58,765 bases of DNA. Source: Lachnospiraceae bacterium. GTDB lineage: Bacteria > Bacillota > Clostridia > Lachnospirales > Lachnospiraceae. The stretch spans positions 1 to 58,765 of the forward strand of contig JALCRM010000013.1 in NCBI GenBank assembly GCA_022652545.1. The letters are read 5' to 3'. Shown here piece after piece: positions 19,844-28,633 of the stretch. Both the position numbers and the translations under genes were made by a program. The notes under the pieces were generated by a model, which saw only the letters and a list, made by a program, of their open reading frames with translations, searched no databases and was not told the origin of the DNA. How positions within the stretch are numbered: position 1 is the first letter of the stretch; each line of letters starts with the position of its first letter.

Positions 19844-21379
19844 ATGAAATACCGCAATCCCATTATTTCCGGTTACAATCCCGATCCCTCGATCTGCAGG
19901 ACAGGAAATGATTTTTATATTGTCAATTCTTCCTTTGAATACTTCCCGGGCGTGCCTGTCTATCACAGCCGCAATCTTGTAAACTGGGAGCTCTGCGGTT
20001 ACTGCCTGACACGGGAAGAGCAGCTCCGGCTGAAAGGGTGCAAGCCTTCCGGCGGTATCTATGCCCCCACGCTCCGCTATCATGACGGCTGGTACTTCAT
20101 GACAACGACAAACACAAGCGATAAAGGCAACTTTATCATTCACAGCCGGAAGCCCGAATCCGGCTGGTCCGACCCTGCCTGGGTAGACCAGGGCGGTATC
20201 GACCCTTCCCTGTTCTTCGATGACGACGGACGTGTGTACTTTACCTCGACGGGAACGGACGATGAGGGAAAAACAGCCATAGTCATGTGCGAGGTGGATC
20301 CTTTCACCGGGGAGAAAAAATCGGAAAGCAGAGCAGTCAGCACCGGCTGCGGAGGAAAATTTCCGGAGGGCCCGCACCTGTACAAGATACGGGGCAGATA
20401 TTATCTGATGCTGGCCGAGGGCGGCACGGAATTCGGACATATGGAAACCATACAGCGCGCCGACCGGCCTTACGGACCGTTCGTGCCCTGTCCGCACAAC
20501 CCCATCCTGTCCCACAAAGACGACATGCGCGGCGAGATCTGCTGCACGGGGCACGCAGATCTTACGGAAGACGCGGCGGGCAACTGGTGGATGGTCTGCC
20601 TGGGCGTGCGTCCCTGCGGCGCAAAGGAACGGCTCATGCAGCACAATCTCGGGCGTGAGACTTTTCTCGCACCTGTCGTCTGGGACGGGGACGGCTGGCC
20701 GGTCGTCGGTGACCGCGGCCTGATCTCCCTGGACGAGGAGGGGCCCCTCCCGGGTATACCGGATCCCGTGAACCGCGATTTCCGCGACGATTTTTCAGGC
20801 AGTTCCCTTTCCCTGCACTACAACTTCCTGCGGAACCCCGAAGTCCAAAACTATGTCTGCGATGCAGCCGGGAAACGTCTCATCCTGACCGGCACCGACG
20901 TAACGCTGAACGAACCTGCATCCCCCACCTGGATCGGTGTACGCCAGAAGGATTTCGAGACCGTGACCACCGTAAAAATGACGGTCCTGCGGGAACGCGA
21001 AAATATGCGTGCCGGCCTGACCGCCTATTACAACGACAGTTATCACTATGAGATCTTCCTGACGCGCGAAGGCGGCAGGTCCGCGATCTGTCTGGCAAAA
21101 CATGTACACGATATTTATGCGGTGACAGCGCGGGTCGAAGCCGACCTGCCGGAGGGCGCACCCGTCTGGTTCAGGATCGTAAGCGACCGCGATCGTTACG
21201 CCTTTTCGTTCAGTACGGATGGCTCTTCGTTCACCGTGCTGGGAACCGGCCTGGCCGTCGGGCTCTGCACAGAGGGCACGCGTACGATGACCTTTACCGG
21301 CACCTACCTCGCCATGTTCTGCGAACGCGGAAAAGCCGCCTTTGAAAACTTCTCGGTCATTTTGAAAGCAGCTCAATAG
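19844..21379 (+). CDS. GH43 family beta-xylosidase/arabinofuranosidase
   Basis: 511 residues, cytosolic. The five-bladed propeller carries the three acidic residues: base D14 (YNPDPS), pKa modulator D120 (GIDPSLF) and acid E175 (FPEGPH). From about residue 325 a beta-sandwich (GH43_C2-like) follows, the layout of beta-xylosidase/arabinofuranosidase enzymes acting on xylo-oligosaccharides. The start at 19844 is set by AGGAGG at 19832-19837. The 3' end overlaps the convergent PPOX gene by 23 bases. The precise sugar specificity cannot be read from sequence. Confidence 0.9.
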   Translation: MKYRNPIISGYNPDPSICRTGNDFYIVNSSFEYFPGVPVYHSRNLVNWELCGYCLTREEQLRLKGCKPSGGIYAPTLRYHDGWYFMTTTNTSDKGNFIIHSRKPESGWSDPAWVDQGGIDPSLFFDDDGRVYFTSTGTDDEGKTAIVMCEVDPFTGEKKSESRAVSTGCGGKFPEGPHLYKIRGRYYLMLAEGGTEFGHMETIQRADRPYGPFVPCPHNPILSHKDDMRGEICCTGHADLTEDAAGNWWMVCLGVRPCGAKERLMQHNLGRETFLAPVVWDGDGWPVVGDRGLISLDEEGPLPGIPDPVNRDFRDDFSGSSLSLHYNFLRNPEVQNYVCDAAGKRLILTGTDVTLNEPASPTWIGVRQKDFETVTTVKMTVLRERENMRAGLTAYYNDSYHYEIFLTREGGRSAICLAKHVHDIYAVTARVEADLPEGAPVWFRIVSDRDRYAFSFSTDGSSFTVLGTGLAVGLCTEGTRTMTFTGTYLAMFCERGKAAFENFSVILKAAQ

Positions 21380-21833
21380 ATTTTTTCCCGGTCAGGTGCT
21401 CGATCGTGATCTCATAGATGACGACCCCCCGGAACGATCTGTCGATGTCTGCCCTGACCGCTTCCTCGGGAGAGAATTTCCTGCCCAGGTCATGCGCGGC
21501 CGCGAGTTTTTCGTCCGGATCTTCAACGATGCGGACTCTGCCGAAGGCGATCGCGCTTTCATAGTAATCCGTCACCTTTTCCGGCACGATCTCATCCCTG
21601 CTGATCACACAGAAGGATACTTTGTCATGCTTTTTCATGGAGTCGAACTTATGACCGGCTGCCGCTCCGTGAAAAATGATCTTTCCGTCGCGATACAGAT
21701 AGTTTACCGGAACCGTATAGGGATAGTCATCCTCCCCGATCACGCCCAGTACGCCTGTCGTACCCTTCTCCATGATCTCTTTTGTTTCCGACTCCGAAAG
21801 CTCCTGTCTGCTCCTTCTCATTTCCCTGAACAT
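21357..21833 (-). CDS. Pyridoxamine 5'-phosphate oxidase-family flavoprotein (NimA-like)
   Basis: 158 residues. The split-barrel FMN-binding fold is indicated by GVIGEDDYPYTVPVNYLYRDGKIIFHGAAAGHK and the C-terminal EITIEHLTGKKS. Relatives include 5-nitroimidazole reductase-like proteins common in Clostridia; the natural substrate is unknown. A second, distant paralog is at 54090. Its start is preceded by GGAGG. Confidence 0.85.
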   Translation of the reverse strand: MFREMRRSRQELSESETKEIMEKGTTGVLGVIGEDDYPYTVPVNYLYRDGKIIFHGAAAGHKFDSMKKHDKVSFCVISRDEIVPEKVTDYYESAIAFGRVRIVEDPDEKLAAAHDLGRKFSPEEAVRADIDRSFRGVVIYEITIEHLTGKKSIELLSK

Positions 21834-21865
21834 CGCTGTTCCTCCTTAATGATAATGCCTGTCCG

Positions 21866-24163
21866 TCAGCAGTATTTCAGCATGGCCTCCAGCAGCCTGT
21901 CCTCATCGATCGGCTTGATCAGGCAGTCGTTCATGCCGCTGTCGAGGAATCTCTGATGATCATCCTCAAACGCATCCGCCGTCAGTGCAATGATCGGTAT
22001 GGTGGCTGCGCCCGGAACGGAAAGCCGGCGGATCTCCGCTGCCGCCTCCATTCCTGTTTTGCCGGGCATCCTGTTGTCCATAAGAATAAGCGCATAATGA
22101 TTCTCCGGCGCCTCTGAAAACATCTTCACGACGATATTTCCGTTCTTTGCAAGGTCAGCCTCGACACCGGCATTCTGAAGCATGAGCATGGTGATCTGCG
22201 CGTTGATCTCATTATCCTCCGCAAGGAGCACCCTCTTTCCCCTGAGTTTTGCGTAATCGGGCCTCGCAGCCTGCGAAACGCCGCCGTCCGCTGCGGGCCC
22301 TGCGACCTGCAGGTCCAGCGACACACGGAACGTGGTGCCGGCCCCCGGCGCACTGTCGGCCGAAATACTGCCTCCCATAAGATCCGTTATGCTCTTTGCA
22401 ATGGAAAGGCCGAGGCCGCTGCCCTGTACATCCTTCTTCCCTTCCTGTGAAAACTGTTCATACATATGGCGCTGAAACTCCTGCGACATCCCGCAGCCGG
22501 TGTCCGACACAGTGAAAACACAGTGCATGAGGCCGTCCCGTACATCGCTCTCCAGCCCGAATCGTATCTTTCCGCCTTTTTCCGTGAACTTCACCGCATT
22601 CGTCAGCAGATTGTAAAAAAGCTGGTTGAGGCGCACCTGATCCGCCAGGACAGTGACGTCATCCGCGCTTTCCGTGACCGTAAAAGCTATGCCTTTTTCT
22701 GCGCAGAGGTTTCCGAAGACGCTGCGGATATTTTCAAAGAAATCCCGCAGGCTGTAAGGTACAGGATCCAGCTTCATCTTTCCGCTTTCGATCCTGGAAA
22801 CATCCAGGATGTCGTTGATCAGGGAATTCAGGAGTTTCCCCGATGTCTCAGCCTTCCCGAGGTATTCCCGCACCTTTCCCGGATCCCCCGCATCCTCCAG
22901 CGCCAGCCTGTCCATGCCGAGGATCGCGTTCAAAGGAGTACGTATATCGTGGCTCATCCTGGAGATGAATTCTGTTTTGGCGCGGTTTGCTCTCTCTTCC
23001 ACTTCCAGGTCCCTGCGCAGCTTTCTCTTCCTCGCCTCGCTCAGCAGCAGGGTCACGGCAAGCAGGACTGCCGCACCGCATGCGAAAAGGATGACCGGCT
23101 TCTGGTATTTTTCAAAAAAGGTCGGGGCCTGATTGATCAAAACAGAATTCCGCGGAAGCTGCGCCTCTGATATCCCGAATCTGTCCAGCACCTGCTGGTC
23201 GAACTGGTAGATACAGGAACCGTAGACATAGTTTTTCTCAAATTTTGTACCGTTCAGGGCTGCGATGACCATGTCAGACGTTTCCTGGCCGATGCTCTGG
23301 TAGGACAGCATATAGCCGCCTGCCAGGCCGTCGCCGAGGCCTGCTTCGTCCGCCTTGAATACCGGTATGCCGGCAGCGTCCGTAATAAGCTTTATCCCCT
23401 GGGCAAGCGTATATCTCCTGCCGGTCCCGTCAACATTAAACACCGTGTACAGCAGAATGGTATCGTCGCCGTACAAAGAGATCCTGTCCTGTATCTCCCC
23501 GGAAGTCATGGCAGACGTATCAAACAGTTCAAATTTCAGGTCCGGGAAATCGGCCTGCTCCGCCATGGCCTGTTTCGCGGATCCGGACCCGGAGACCGAA
23601 TTGTCTGTGATCACGACGACACGCGTCGCATTTTTGCGCAGGGAGCGGGCCAGTTCGATCGTGCCCTCCATGGGGAACGCTTCCACTACACCGGAGATCA
23701 GCGGGTCTGACTTGTATTTTTCAGCCTTTTCGATGCTGTTGATATCTTCATAGATCAGCGGGATATCCTTAAAGTATTTGTCCCGGTTCTTAATGGCAAA
23801 GTCAAACGCGGCGTCATCACCGAGGATGACCGCACTGTATTTGAATTCCGCGGTCATGGAATCCAGCTCAGCCGACAGGTGGGCAGACGCTTCCTCGTCG
23901 CTGACATATTTTTCATTCATAAACAGGTACTGTACAGAGGCAACATCCTTCAGTCTCTCCGAAACTGCCCCGACCACGACGGAGACGGTTTCAAAGTCGT
24001 AGCCGTAGGAATTGATGAAGAGGACCTGCTTCTGGCTGTCTCCGGAGCCCTCCGCCCGCACAGACATGCCCGCTGCCGGAAAAACAAAACATAACAGCAG
24101 AAGCAGAAATAATGTGATGCCGCACTTCCAAGTCCCGCGCATGCGGGCCGTTCCATGAATCAT
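21866..24163 (-). CDS. Hybrid sensor kinase with periplasmic-binding-protein-like sensor
   Basis: About 765 residues. A signal anchor is followed by an extracytoplasmic ABC substrate-binding-type domain (about 45-335; QVLFINSYGYDFETVSVVVGAV) and a membrane helix (~358-375). Then come HisKA with H405 (SHDIRTPLN), HATPase_c (GSGLGLSIAKSI) and a receiver with D696 (LMDNRMPGKTG). The ATG at 24163 overlaps the TGA of the upstream YhfC-type gene as ATGA, so this start is preferred over the one at 24193. The layout resembles hybrid systems that sense an extracellular ligand directly; the ligand and output partner are unknown. Confidence 0.88.
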   Translation of the reverse strand: MIHGTARMRGTWKCGITLFLLLLLCFVFPAAGMSVRAEGSGDSQKQVLFINSYGYDFETVSVVVGAVSERLKDVASVQYLFMNEKYVSDEEASAHLSAELDSMTAEFKYSAVILGDDAAFDFAIKNRDKYFKDIPLIYEDINSIEKAEKYKSDPLISGVVEAFPMEGTIELARSLRKNATRVVVITDNSVSGSGSAKQAMAEQADFPDLKFELFDTSAMTSGEIQDRISLYGDDTILLYTVFNVDGTGRRYTLAQGIKLITDAAGIPVFKADEAGLGDGLAGGYMLSYQSIGQETSDMVIAALNGTKFEKNYVYGSCIYQFDQQVLDRFGISEAQLPRNSVLINQAPTFFEKYQKPVILFACGAAVLLAVTLLLSEARKRKLRRDLEVEERANRAKTEFISRMSHDIRTPLNAILGMDRLALEDAGDPGKVREYLGKAETSGKLLNSLINDILDVSRIESGKMKLDPVPYSLRDFFENIRSVFGNLCAEKGIAFTVTESADDVTVLADQVRLNQLFYNLLTNAVKFTEKGGKIRFGLESDVRDGLMHCVFTVSDTGCGMSQEFQRHMYEQFSQEGKKDVQGSGLGLSIAKSITDLMGGSISADSAPGAGTTFRVSLDLQVAGPAADGGVSQAARPDYAKLRGKRVLLAEDNEINAQITMLMLQNAGVEADLAKNGNIVVKMFSEAPENHYALILMDNRMPGKTGMEAAAEIRRLSVPGAATIPIIALTADAFEDDHQRFLDSGMNDCLIKPIDEDRLLEAMLKYC

Positions 24164-24963
24164 CCTTCTTTTCTTTCCGTGTTCAGTATCCACACTCTTT
24201 TTGCATACAGGGCTGCCAGAACAGCGATCAGGCCGACCGCTGCTTCCACCGCGCCCAGCGGCATGCCCAGCCGGGAAAGGATCACCGTCAGCGCATCCGC
24301 AAAAAAGTGGATCAGGACAGCCAGAGGATACAGATATCTCCGATCCTTTCTCTTTACAGCGAACCAGACTAACACCGAAAGCGAGATCTGCAGCACTACC
24401 GCAAAGATCCGCTCCACCCCGCCCATCAGGAACTGCCAGGACGGGGTAGTGATCAGCGCCTGCATCGCATTCTGTACCTGCGTCAGCGCCTCTCCTGATA
24501 CGGAACCGGTCAGTGCCGCCGTATTCCCGCTGTTGATCATGACAGAATACACAATGTCGTTGATCATCGAGAATCCGAGCAGCGCCGCAGCTTCAAAACC
24601 GCCGTGGCCGGCGCCGTACATCAGTGCATTGACATCCTTCCCCCGGTACTTCTTAAGGAACGTCGAGAAGGCAAAAAACCTGCCCGTCTCTTCAAAGATA
24701 CCGGCCATCATTCCCCCGTACAGGGCATACAGCCACATGTTCCCTAAAATCACGGTGCCGGCGGGGCCGGACAGCACAACGCGATGGACGGCCGATTCAA
24801 GGAGCAGTGCAAACACCAGCATGATGGCACAGCCCGCAAAGAACGGAAGGATATCCGCCTTTTTCTTCCGGAAATAAAGAAACAGGCCAACCGGAATTGC
24901 AAATGCGACCACGCAGGATGCCGCCATACAGACGATGGATGATACAGGTACTGTCCCGTTCAT
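24160..24963 (-). CDS. YhfC-family glutamic-type intramembrane protease
   Basis: 267 residues, about seven membrane segments. Candidate catalytic residues lie in the membrane as in this PrsW/CPBP-related family: E91-E92 (FEETGRF), H120 and E124 (GHGGFEA), and a late LIHFFAD. It is the first gene of a two-gene unit and is coupled by a 4-base ATGA overlap to the hybrid kinase. Cleavage of a membrane protein linked to that signal pathway is an inference from the coupling only. Confidence 0.82.
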   Translation of the reverse strand: MNGTVPVSSIVCMAASCVVAFAIPVGLFLYFRKKKADILPFFAGCAIMLVFALLLESAVHRVVLSGPAGTVILGNMWLYALYGGMMAGIFEETGRFFAFSTFLKKYRGKDVNALMYGAGHGGFEAAALLGFSMINDIVYSVMINSGNTAALTGSVSGEALTQVQNAMQALITTPSWQFLMGGVERIFAVVLQISLSVLVWFAVKRKDRRYLYPLAVLIHFFADALTVILSRLGMPLGAVEAAVGLIAVLAALYAKRVWILNTERKEG

Positions 24964-25194
24964 ACTGGTCCCTCCGTAAAGAAAATTAAGTAAGCTAGGG
25001 TTCCGGCAGCCGGCGCCCCGTTCCGCTGTCCCGATGCTGCAGCTTCCGCCCGGCTGCTGATATTGTATATTGTAGCAACTTATTCCGAAATAAGAACATT
25101 ATTGGAAAGAAGTATGATAAAAAGACGTGCAAATGATACATGCGGATCCTGAATATCATTTTCACAGACACATTTCAGATTTGCTGCGGGAAGA

Positions 25195-25896
25195 TCAGGC
25201 TTCCGCGCCCTTCTGAGACAGGATCCACCTGTATCCCTTTGACATACGCAGCTCCGCATCCCGGTAGTGATTCCCCGGATTCAGTTCAAATACAGAGTTG
25301 CAGCCGCCTTGCAGATAATGCTCATTCAGCGTCCGAAATACAGATTCCGTCTTTTGCAGCACCGGGTTTTTCGCGGCGCTTTCCCTGTCTCCGAGAGAGA
25401 GATAGATGCCGGCAGGCTTTCGCCTGAACTCATGGTGCAGCGCGTATTCACAAAATCCCGGATACCACAGCGAACCGGAAGCACAGACAGCGCCGCTGAA
25501 AAGATCGGTCTCATACAGGCTCCACAGCGCAAAAAGGCCGGCCATGGAATAGCCGGAGATAAAAAAGGGAACCTGTGCCTTCAATTCCAGCGTTTCTTCG
25601 GCATAGGGAACGACACTTCCAAGAAACCATTTCAAATATTCCGGCGCGTCTCCGTTGAAGTGGTCATCCTTTCCCACCACCGCTTCCGAAGGCCAGGGGG
25701 ACAGACTGCTGTCCCAATCCATTCCCGAGACGGTAACAAGATGAAACGGCGGGCAGCCTGCTCTCTCACACAGCTGCCGTACCGGTGCGCCGCTTTCGCC
25801 GAAGTCATTGGAAAAAATGACAGGAAGATCGTCTCCGCTGCCGGAGTACAGCCTTACCTCTTTGCCGTCTATCACTCTGCTGACCGATTCGCTCAT
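25195..25896 (-). CDS. Esterase of the enterochelin esterase/esterase D type
   Basis: 233 residues with an alpha/beta hydrolase fold. The nucleophile Ser is in GYSMAGLFALW and the late His in NPGNHY; an Asp in SLGDRES probably completes the triad. No signal peptide. The start at 25896 lies 4 bases after the stop of the beta-propeller gene, with AAAGG inside that gene as the likely ribosome site. The pairing suggests a common substrate, possibly an acylated or sulfated sugar, but this is inference. Confidence 0.82.
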   Translation of the reverse strand: MSESVSRVIDGKEVRLYSGSGDDLPVIFSNDFGESGAPVRQLCERAGCPPFHLVTVSGMDWDSSLSPWPSEAVVGKDDHFNGDAPEYLKWFLGSVVPYAEETLELKAQVPFFISGYSMAGLFALWSLYETDLFSGAVCASGSLWYPGFCEYALHHEFRRKPAGIYLSLGDRESAAKNPVLQKTESVFRTLNEHYLQGGCNSVFELNPGNHYRDAELRMSKGYRWILSQKGAEA

Positions 25897-25900
25897 AGAA

Positions 25901-26878
25901 TTACCTTTCGCAGCTTCCCGGTTCTTCCGGAATACCGCCATCTGTCAAGATCTGTATCGCAGTGCAGGGTCCGAGATTTTTCCAGTCATTTATCGCCCAC
26001 ACCACATTTTTATCCCGATCGACTTCAACCAGCTGCGGACTTTCACCGTTGTTCCCCCTGGAACATAAAACCGTGTTTCCATTGCCCAGTCTTACACAAC
26101 TTTGCGAATCAAACAACCTGTACGGTTCAGGTAACTCGTCCAGACGGATCTCCCAGACAGTATTTCTGTTCCGGTCGACCTCACGTGTGAGTTTTTCCTT
26201 TTCATCAGTTATCAGCGTGTTGCCATTCTGAAGCCTTACAGCCGCCCACGGACTTGGAATACCATAAGCCCAGATCTCATGAAAATCCATATCATACTCA
26301 ACTACGCGATCCTGAAGTAAAAACGGCACCAGAATCGTATGTTTATTTGTCATTCTAACTCTTCTGAATTGTGCGTGAACACCGGCGTCCGCATCATAGG
26401 GCAATTCATGTTCCATTTCAATTTTTCCGCTGTGTTTATTCAGGATCATGAGCCTCGGCGGCATGCCGTTTACAAGGATCAGGACCTTATCGATTCCGAT
26501 CGGCTGGAGTGTGTGTATCTCTTCATACGGTCCGGCTTCCGTTTTCCACACGATTTTCTTGTCCGGCGTGACCTCCCCTGCCCAGGTCTGACGTGAAAAC
26601 AGGATATTCCCATTGCTCATCATCCAGATGTCATCGTATTCCCAGCCACTTCCCGTAGAATATGTCCAGATGATTTTTCCGTTCCGGATCAGCAGAATTT
26701 TATTATTTCCCTCCCCGACATATAACATGGGGTAACGCCGCAGTCCGCCTCCCGGCCAGCTGTCGTCCGTTTCCTTATCGGACACCTTCCAGAAAGGCTC
26801 AGGTACTGGTTCTTCTTCCATCCCCCGGACAGGAACCTGGTCCGAAGTAAACAGATCCAATATCGAATTGTCCATCAC
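25901..26878 (-). CDS. Beta-propeller protein (PQQ-like/arylsulfotransferase-like repeats)
   Basis: 325 residues with repeated blades ending in IVW or VVW strands (KIIWTY, KIVWKT, EIWAYG, TVWEIR, VVWAIN) and turns such as NGNTLI and NGNTVL. This is a six- or seven-bladed propeller of the PQQ-binding or arylsulfotransferase type. There is no signal peptide and no recognised catalytic His/Arg set, so a binding or scaffold role is as likely as catalysis. It is the first gene of a pair with the esterase. Confidence 0.7.
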   Translation of the reverse strand: MMDNSILDLFTSDQVPVRGMEEEPVPEPFWKVSDKETDDSWPGGGLRRYPMLYVGEGNNKILLIRNGKIIWTYSTGSGWEYDDIWMMSNGNILFSRQTWAGEVTPDKKIVWKTEAGPYEEIHTLQPIGIDKVLILVNGMPPRLMILNKHSGKIEMEHELPYDADAGVHAQFRRVRMTNKHTILVPFLLQDRVVEYDMDFHEIWAYGIPSPWAAVRLQNGNTLITDEKEKLTREVDRNRNTVWEIRLDELPEPYRLFDSQSCVRLGNGNTVLCSRGNNGESPQLVEVDRDKNVVWAINDWKNLGPCTAIQILTDGGIPEEPGSCER

Positions 26879-26960
26879 TTCTCCCTGCTATCCAATTTGC
26901 TGCCGATATCCGGACAGCTCCGATGAAAAGAAGGCCACGAAACAGACGTCTCCGTCCATG

Positions 26961-28058
26961 CTAAATATCAATGTGCGTCGTGATGATCCTCTCTGTTTTA
27001 CTTGTTTTGGCCATATACATGATATGATCGGCGGCTTCAAAATACTGCTGCAAGGTTGCCCTTTTCTTGGAAAAGGCCACTCCGATGCTGCATGTGACAG
27101 GAAAATCAAACCCCGGTATCGAACATAAGGTTCCAAGCGCTTTCAGAACTTGCTCTTCCGAATCAGACCGTGTGAAAAATAATACAAACTCATCGCCACC
27201 GAACCGGCCTGCGATAATATCTGCATTGCCATCTGCCAACCGGTGCAGCTGTTCTGAAAAAGCCTTCAATACCGCATCCCCGACGCAGTGTCCGTGTCTG
27301 TCATTGACGCTCTTGAAATCATCAAGGTCGCACATGGCCAACGCTTGGCCATCCGCCCGGCTGTCATGCAGGATTTTGCTGACCAGATAGGAAAATGTGG
27401 GCTTATTGTTGACCTGCGTCATAGGATCCAGCTCACACATCTGCTGCAGCGCCATCTCTAAACGAAATGTCCTGATCTTATAACTGATATTGCTGATCGT
27501 CGAAGCAAATGCAATTCCGACTGCAATGACAACGCTCATAATATCCAGGAAAAACACCTCGGGGCTTTTCAGAATCCCGCAAAAGACCAGATATACGATC
27601 GAGGAGAGTATTACCTCCAGTTCGGTAAAGACCGGTCGTCTGATATAGATCTGCGGCATCAGAACAAGGCAGAGAGGAAACAGGAACGATGCCTCCGTCG
27701 GAAAAACGGCAATGCCAAGAAAACCGGCTATGCCCAGAATCTGCACCGCAAAAAGTGTGATTGCCAGATCCGTTATCCGGGGCGAAGGACCCTTTTCCCC
27801 GTGCAAAAACACCCAGAGCACAAAAAGCGCATGGACGGACGCAAATGCACCTACCGCCATCGTCTGTAAGGAAATATCCAAAACCGGACAGACGACAAAC
27901 AAATAGAGCAGTATATATAACAGGTACAGCAGGGACATCGGATGCAGCGTCGTCCAGTTCTGTTTGCTGTTTTCAGCGACAGAGCTGTCAAAAAATTCTT
28001 TGCAGTCCGCTTTCCACTGCTGCATATCTTTCCGGCTCAATCTCCAGCCTTTCAACAT
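26961..28058 (-). CDS. Diguanylate cyclase (membrane-bound GGDEF protein)
   Basis: 365 residues. Six membrane helices (about residues 40-190) are followed by a GGDEF domain with an intact active site RFGGDEF. Metal and substrate residues are also in place (CDLDDFKSVNDRHGH). It should make cyclic di-GMP at the membrane. An RxxD inhibitory site is not evident. The ATG at 28058 has GGAG seven bases upstream; a GTG at 28100 overlapping the prepilin stop is the alternative. It is the last gene of the HD-GYP/prepilin/GGDEF unit. Confidence 0.9.
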   Translation of the reverse strand: MLKGWRLSRKDMQQWKADCKEFFDSSVAENSKQNWTTLHPMSLLYLLYILLYLFVVCPVLDISLQTMAVGAFASVHALFVLWVFLHGEKGPSPRITDLAITLFAVQILGIAGFLGIAVFPTEASFLFPLCLVLMPQIYIRRPVFTELEVILSSIVYLVFCGILKSPEVFFLDIMSVVIAVGIAFASTISNISYKIRTFRLEMALQQMCELDPMTQVNNKPTFSYLVSKILHDSRADGQALAMCDLDDFKSVNDRHGHCVGDAVLKAFSEQLHRLADGNADIIAGRFGGDEFVLFFTRSDSEEQVLKALGTLCSIPGFDFPVTCSIGVAFSKKRATLQQYFEAADHIMYMAKTSKTERIITTHIDI

Positions 28059-28099
28059 TTTCTTTCTCCGATAAAGTGATCTGAAAAACGGCTGATCCA

Positions 28100-28633
28100 C
28101 TATTGTCCTGATGGAGTTCTGACATCTGCGTGTGCCGGATCAAGCCACCATTCAGCTGCATCCAATGTTCCATCTTTATCATAATAAATATATACGGTTA
28201 CGATCATTTCTTTATTATTTACTGTTTTTCCAACACTATAATAATTATAATTATAATATTTTAAATAGTTCCATCCCTTAACCATTCTCATCGGGTCTTT
28301 CTTTGTCAATGTATATTTATGCCCGTACGGCTTAATTTGCCTGATTCTGTTTACATTCTCCGTGGTCTGTAAAACAGCCTGTCCGGTTGCAGCGTCGTAT
28401 TCATACTGATAGAAATGTATAGAAATCGGTCCTGATTTTACTTCATAGCCATTGCTGTAAAAGTCAGCCAGAGCGGCCGCCTTTGCGGCACGCTCATTTG
28501 CAAGATCGACTGCCTCTCTTGCTTTATTCAACTGTTTTGCGAAGACCGGTATGCTGACAGCGACAAGTACTCCGATGATCGCGACAACGACCAACAGTTC
28601 TGCGAGCGTAAATCCGTCCCTTCTATTTTTCAT
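28100..28633 (-). CDS. Type IV prepilin/pseudopilin
   Basis: 177 residues. Classic class III signal: MKNRRDG, then F(+1) T L A E(+5), then a hydrophobic helix, so prepilin peptidase should cut after G7. The stalk helix (REAVDLANERAAKAAALADF) closely matches that of the protein at 8723. The globular part is Tyr/Asn-rich (YYNYNYY). The ATG at 28633 overlaps the HD-GYP gene end by 11 bases and has AGGAGG just upstream. No prepilin peptidase, ATPase or PilC-type gene is in the window, so those must come from elsewhere. Confidence 0.9.
   Translation of the reverse strand: MKNRRDGFTLAELLVVVAIIGVLVAVSIPVFAKQLNKAREAVDLANERAAKAAALADFYSNGYEVKSGPISIHFYQYEYDAATGQAVLQTTENVNRIRQIKPYGHKYTLTKKDPMRMVKGWNYLKYYNYNYYSVGKTVNNKEMIVTVYIYYDKDGTLDAAEWWLDPAHADVRTPSGQ

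Noticed and set aside
24995..25005. CTAGGGTTCCG, identical to the start of the guanidine-I riboswitch consensus
   Set aside because: It is on the plus strand while the adjacent genes are on the minus strand. The other conserved segments (CTGGTCCGAGAG, AAAGCCCGGGAG) do not follow.
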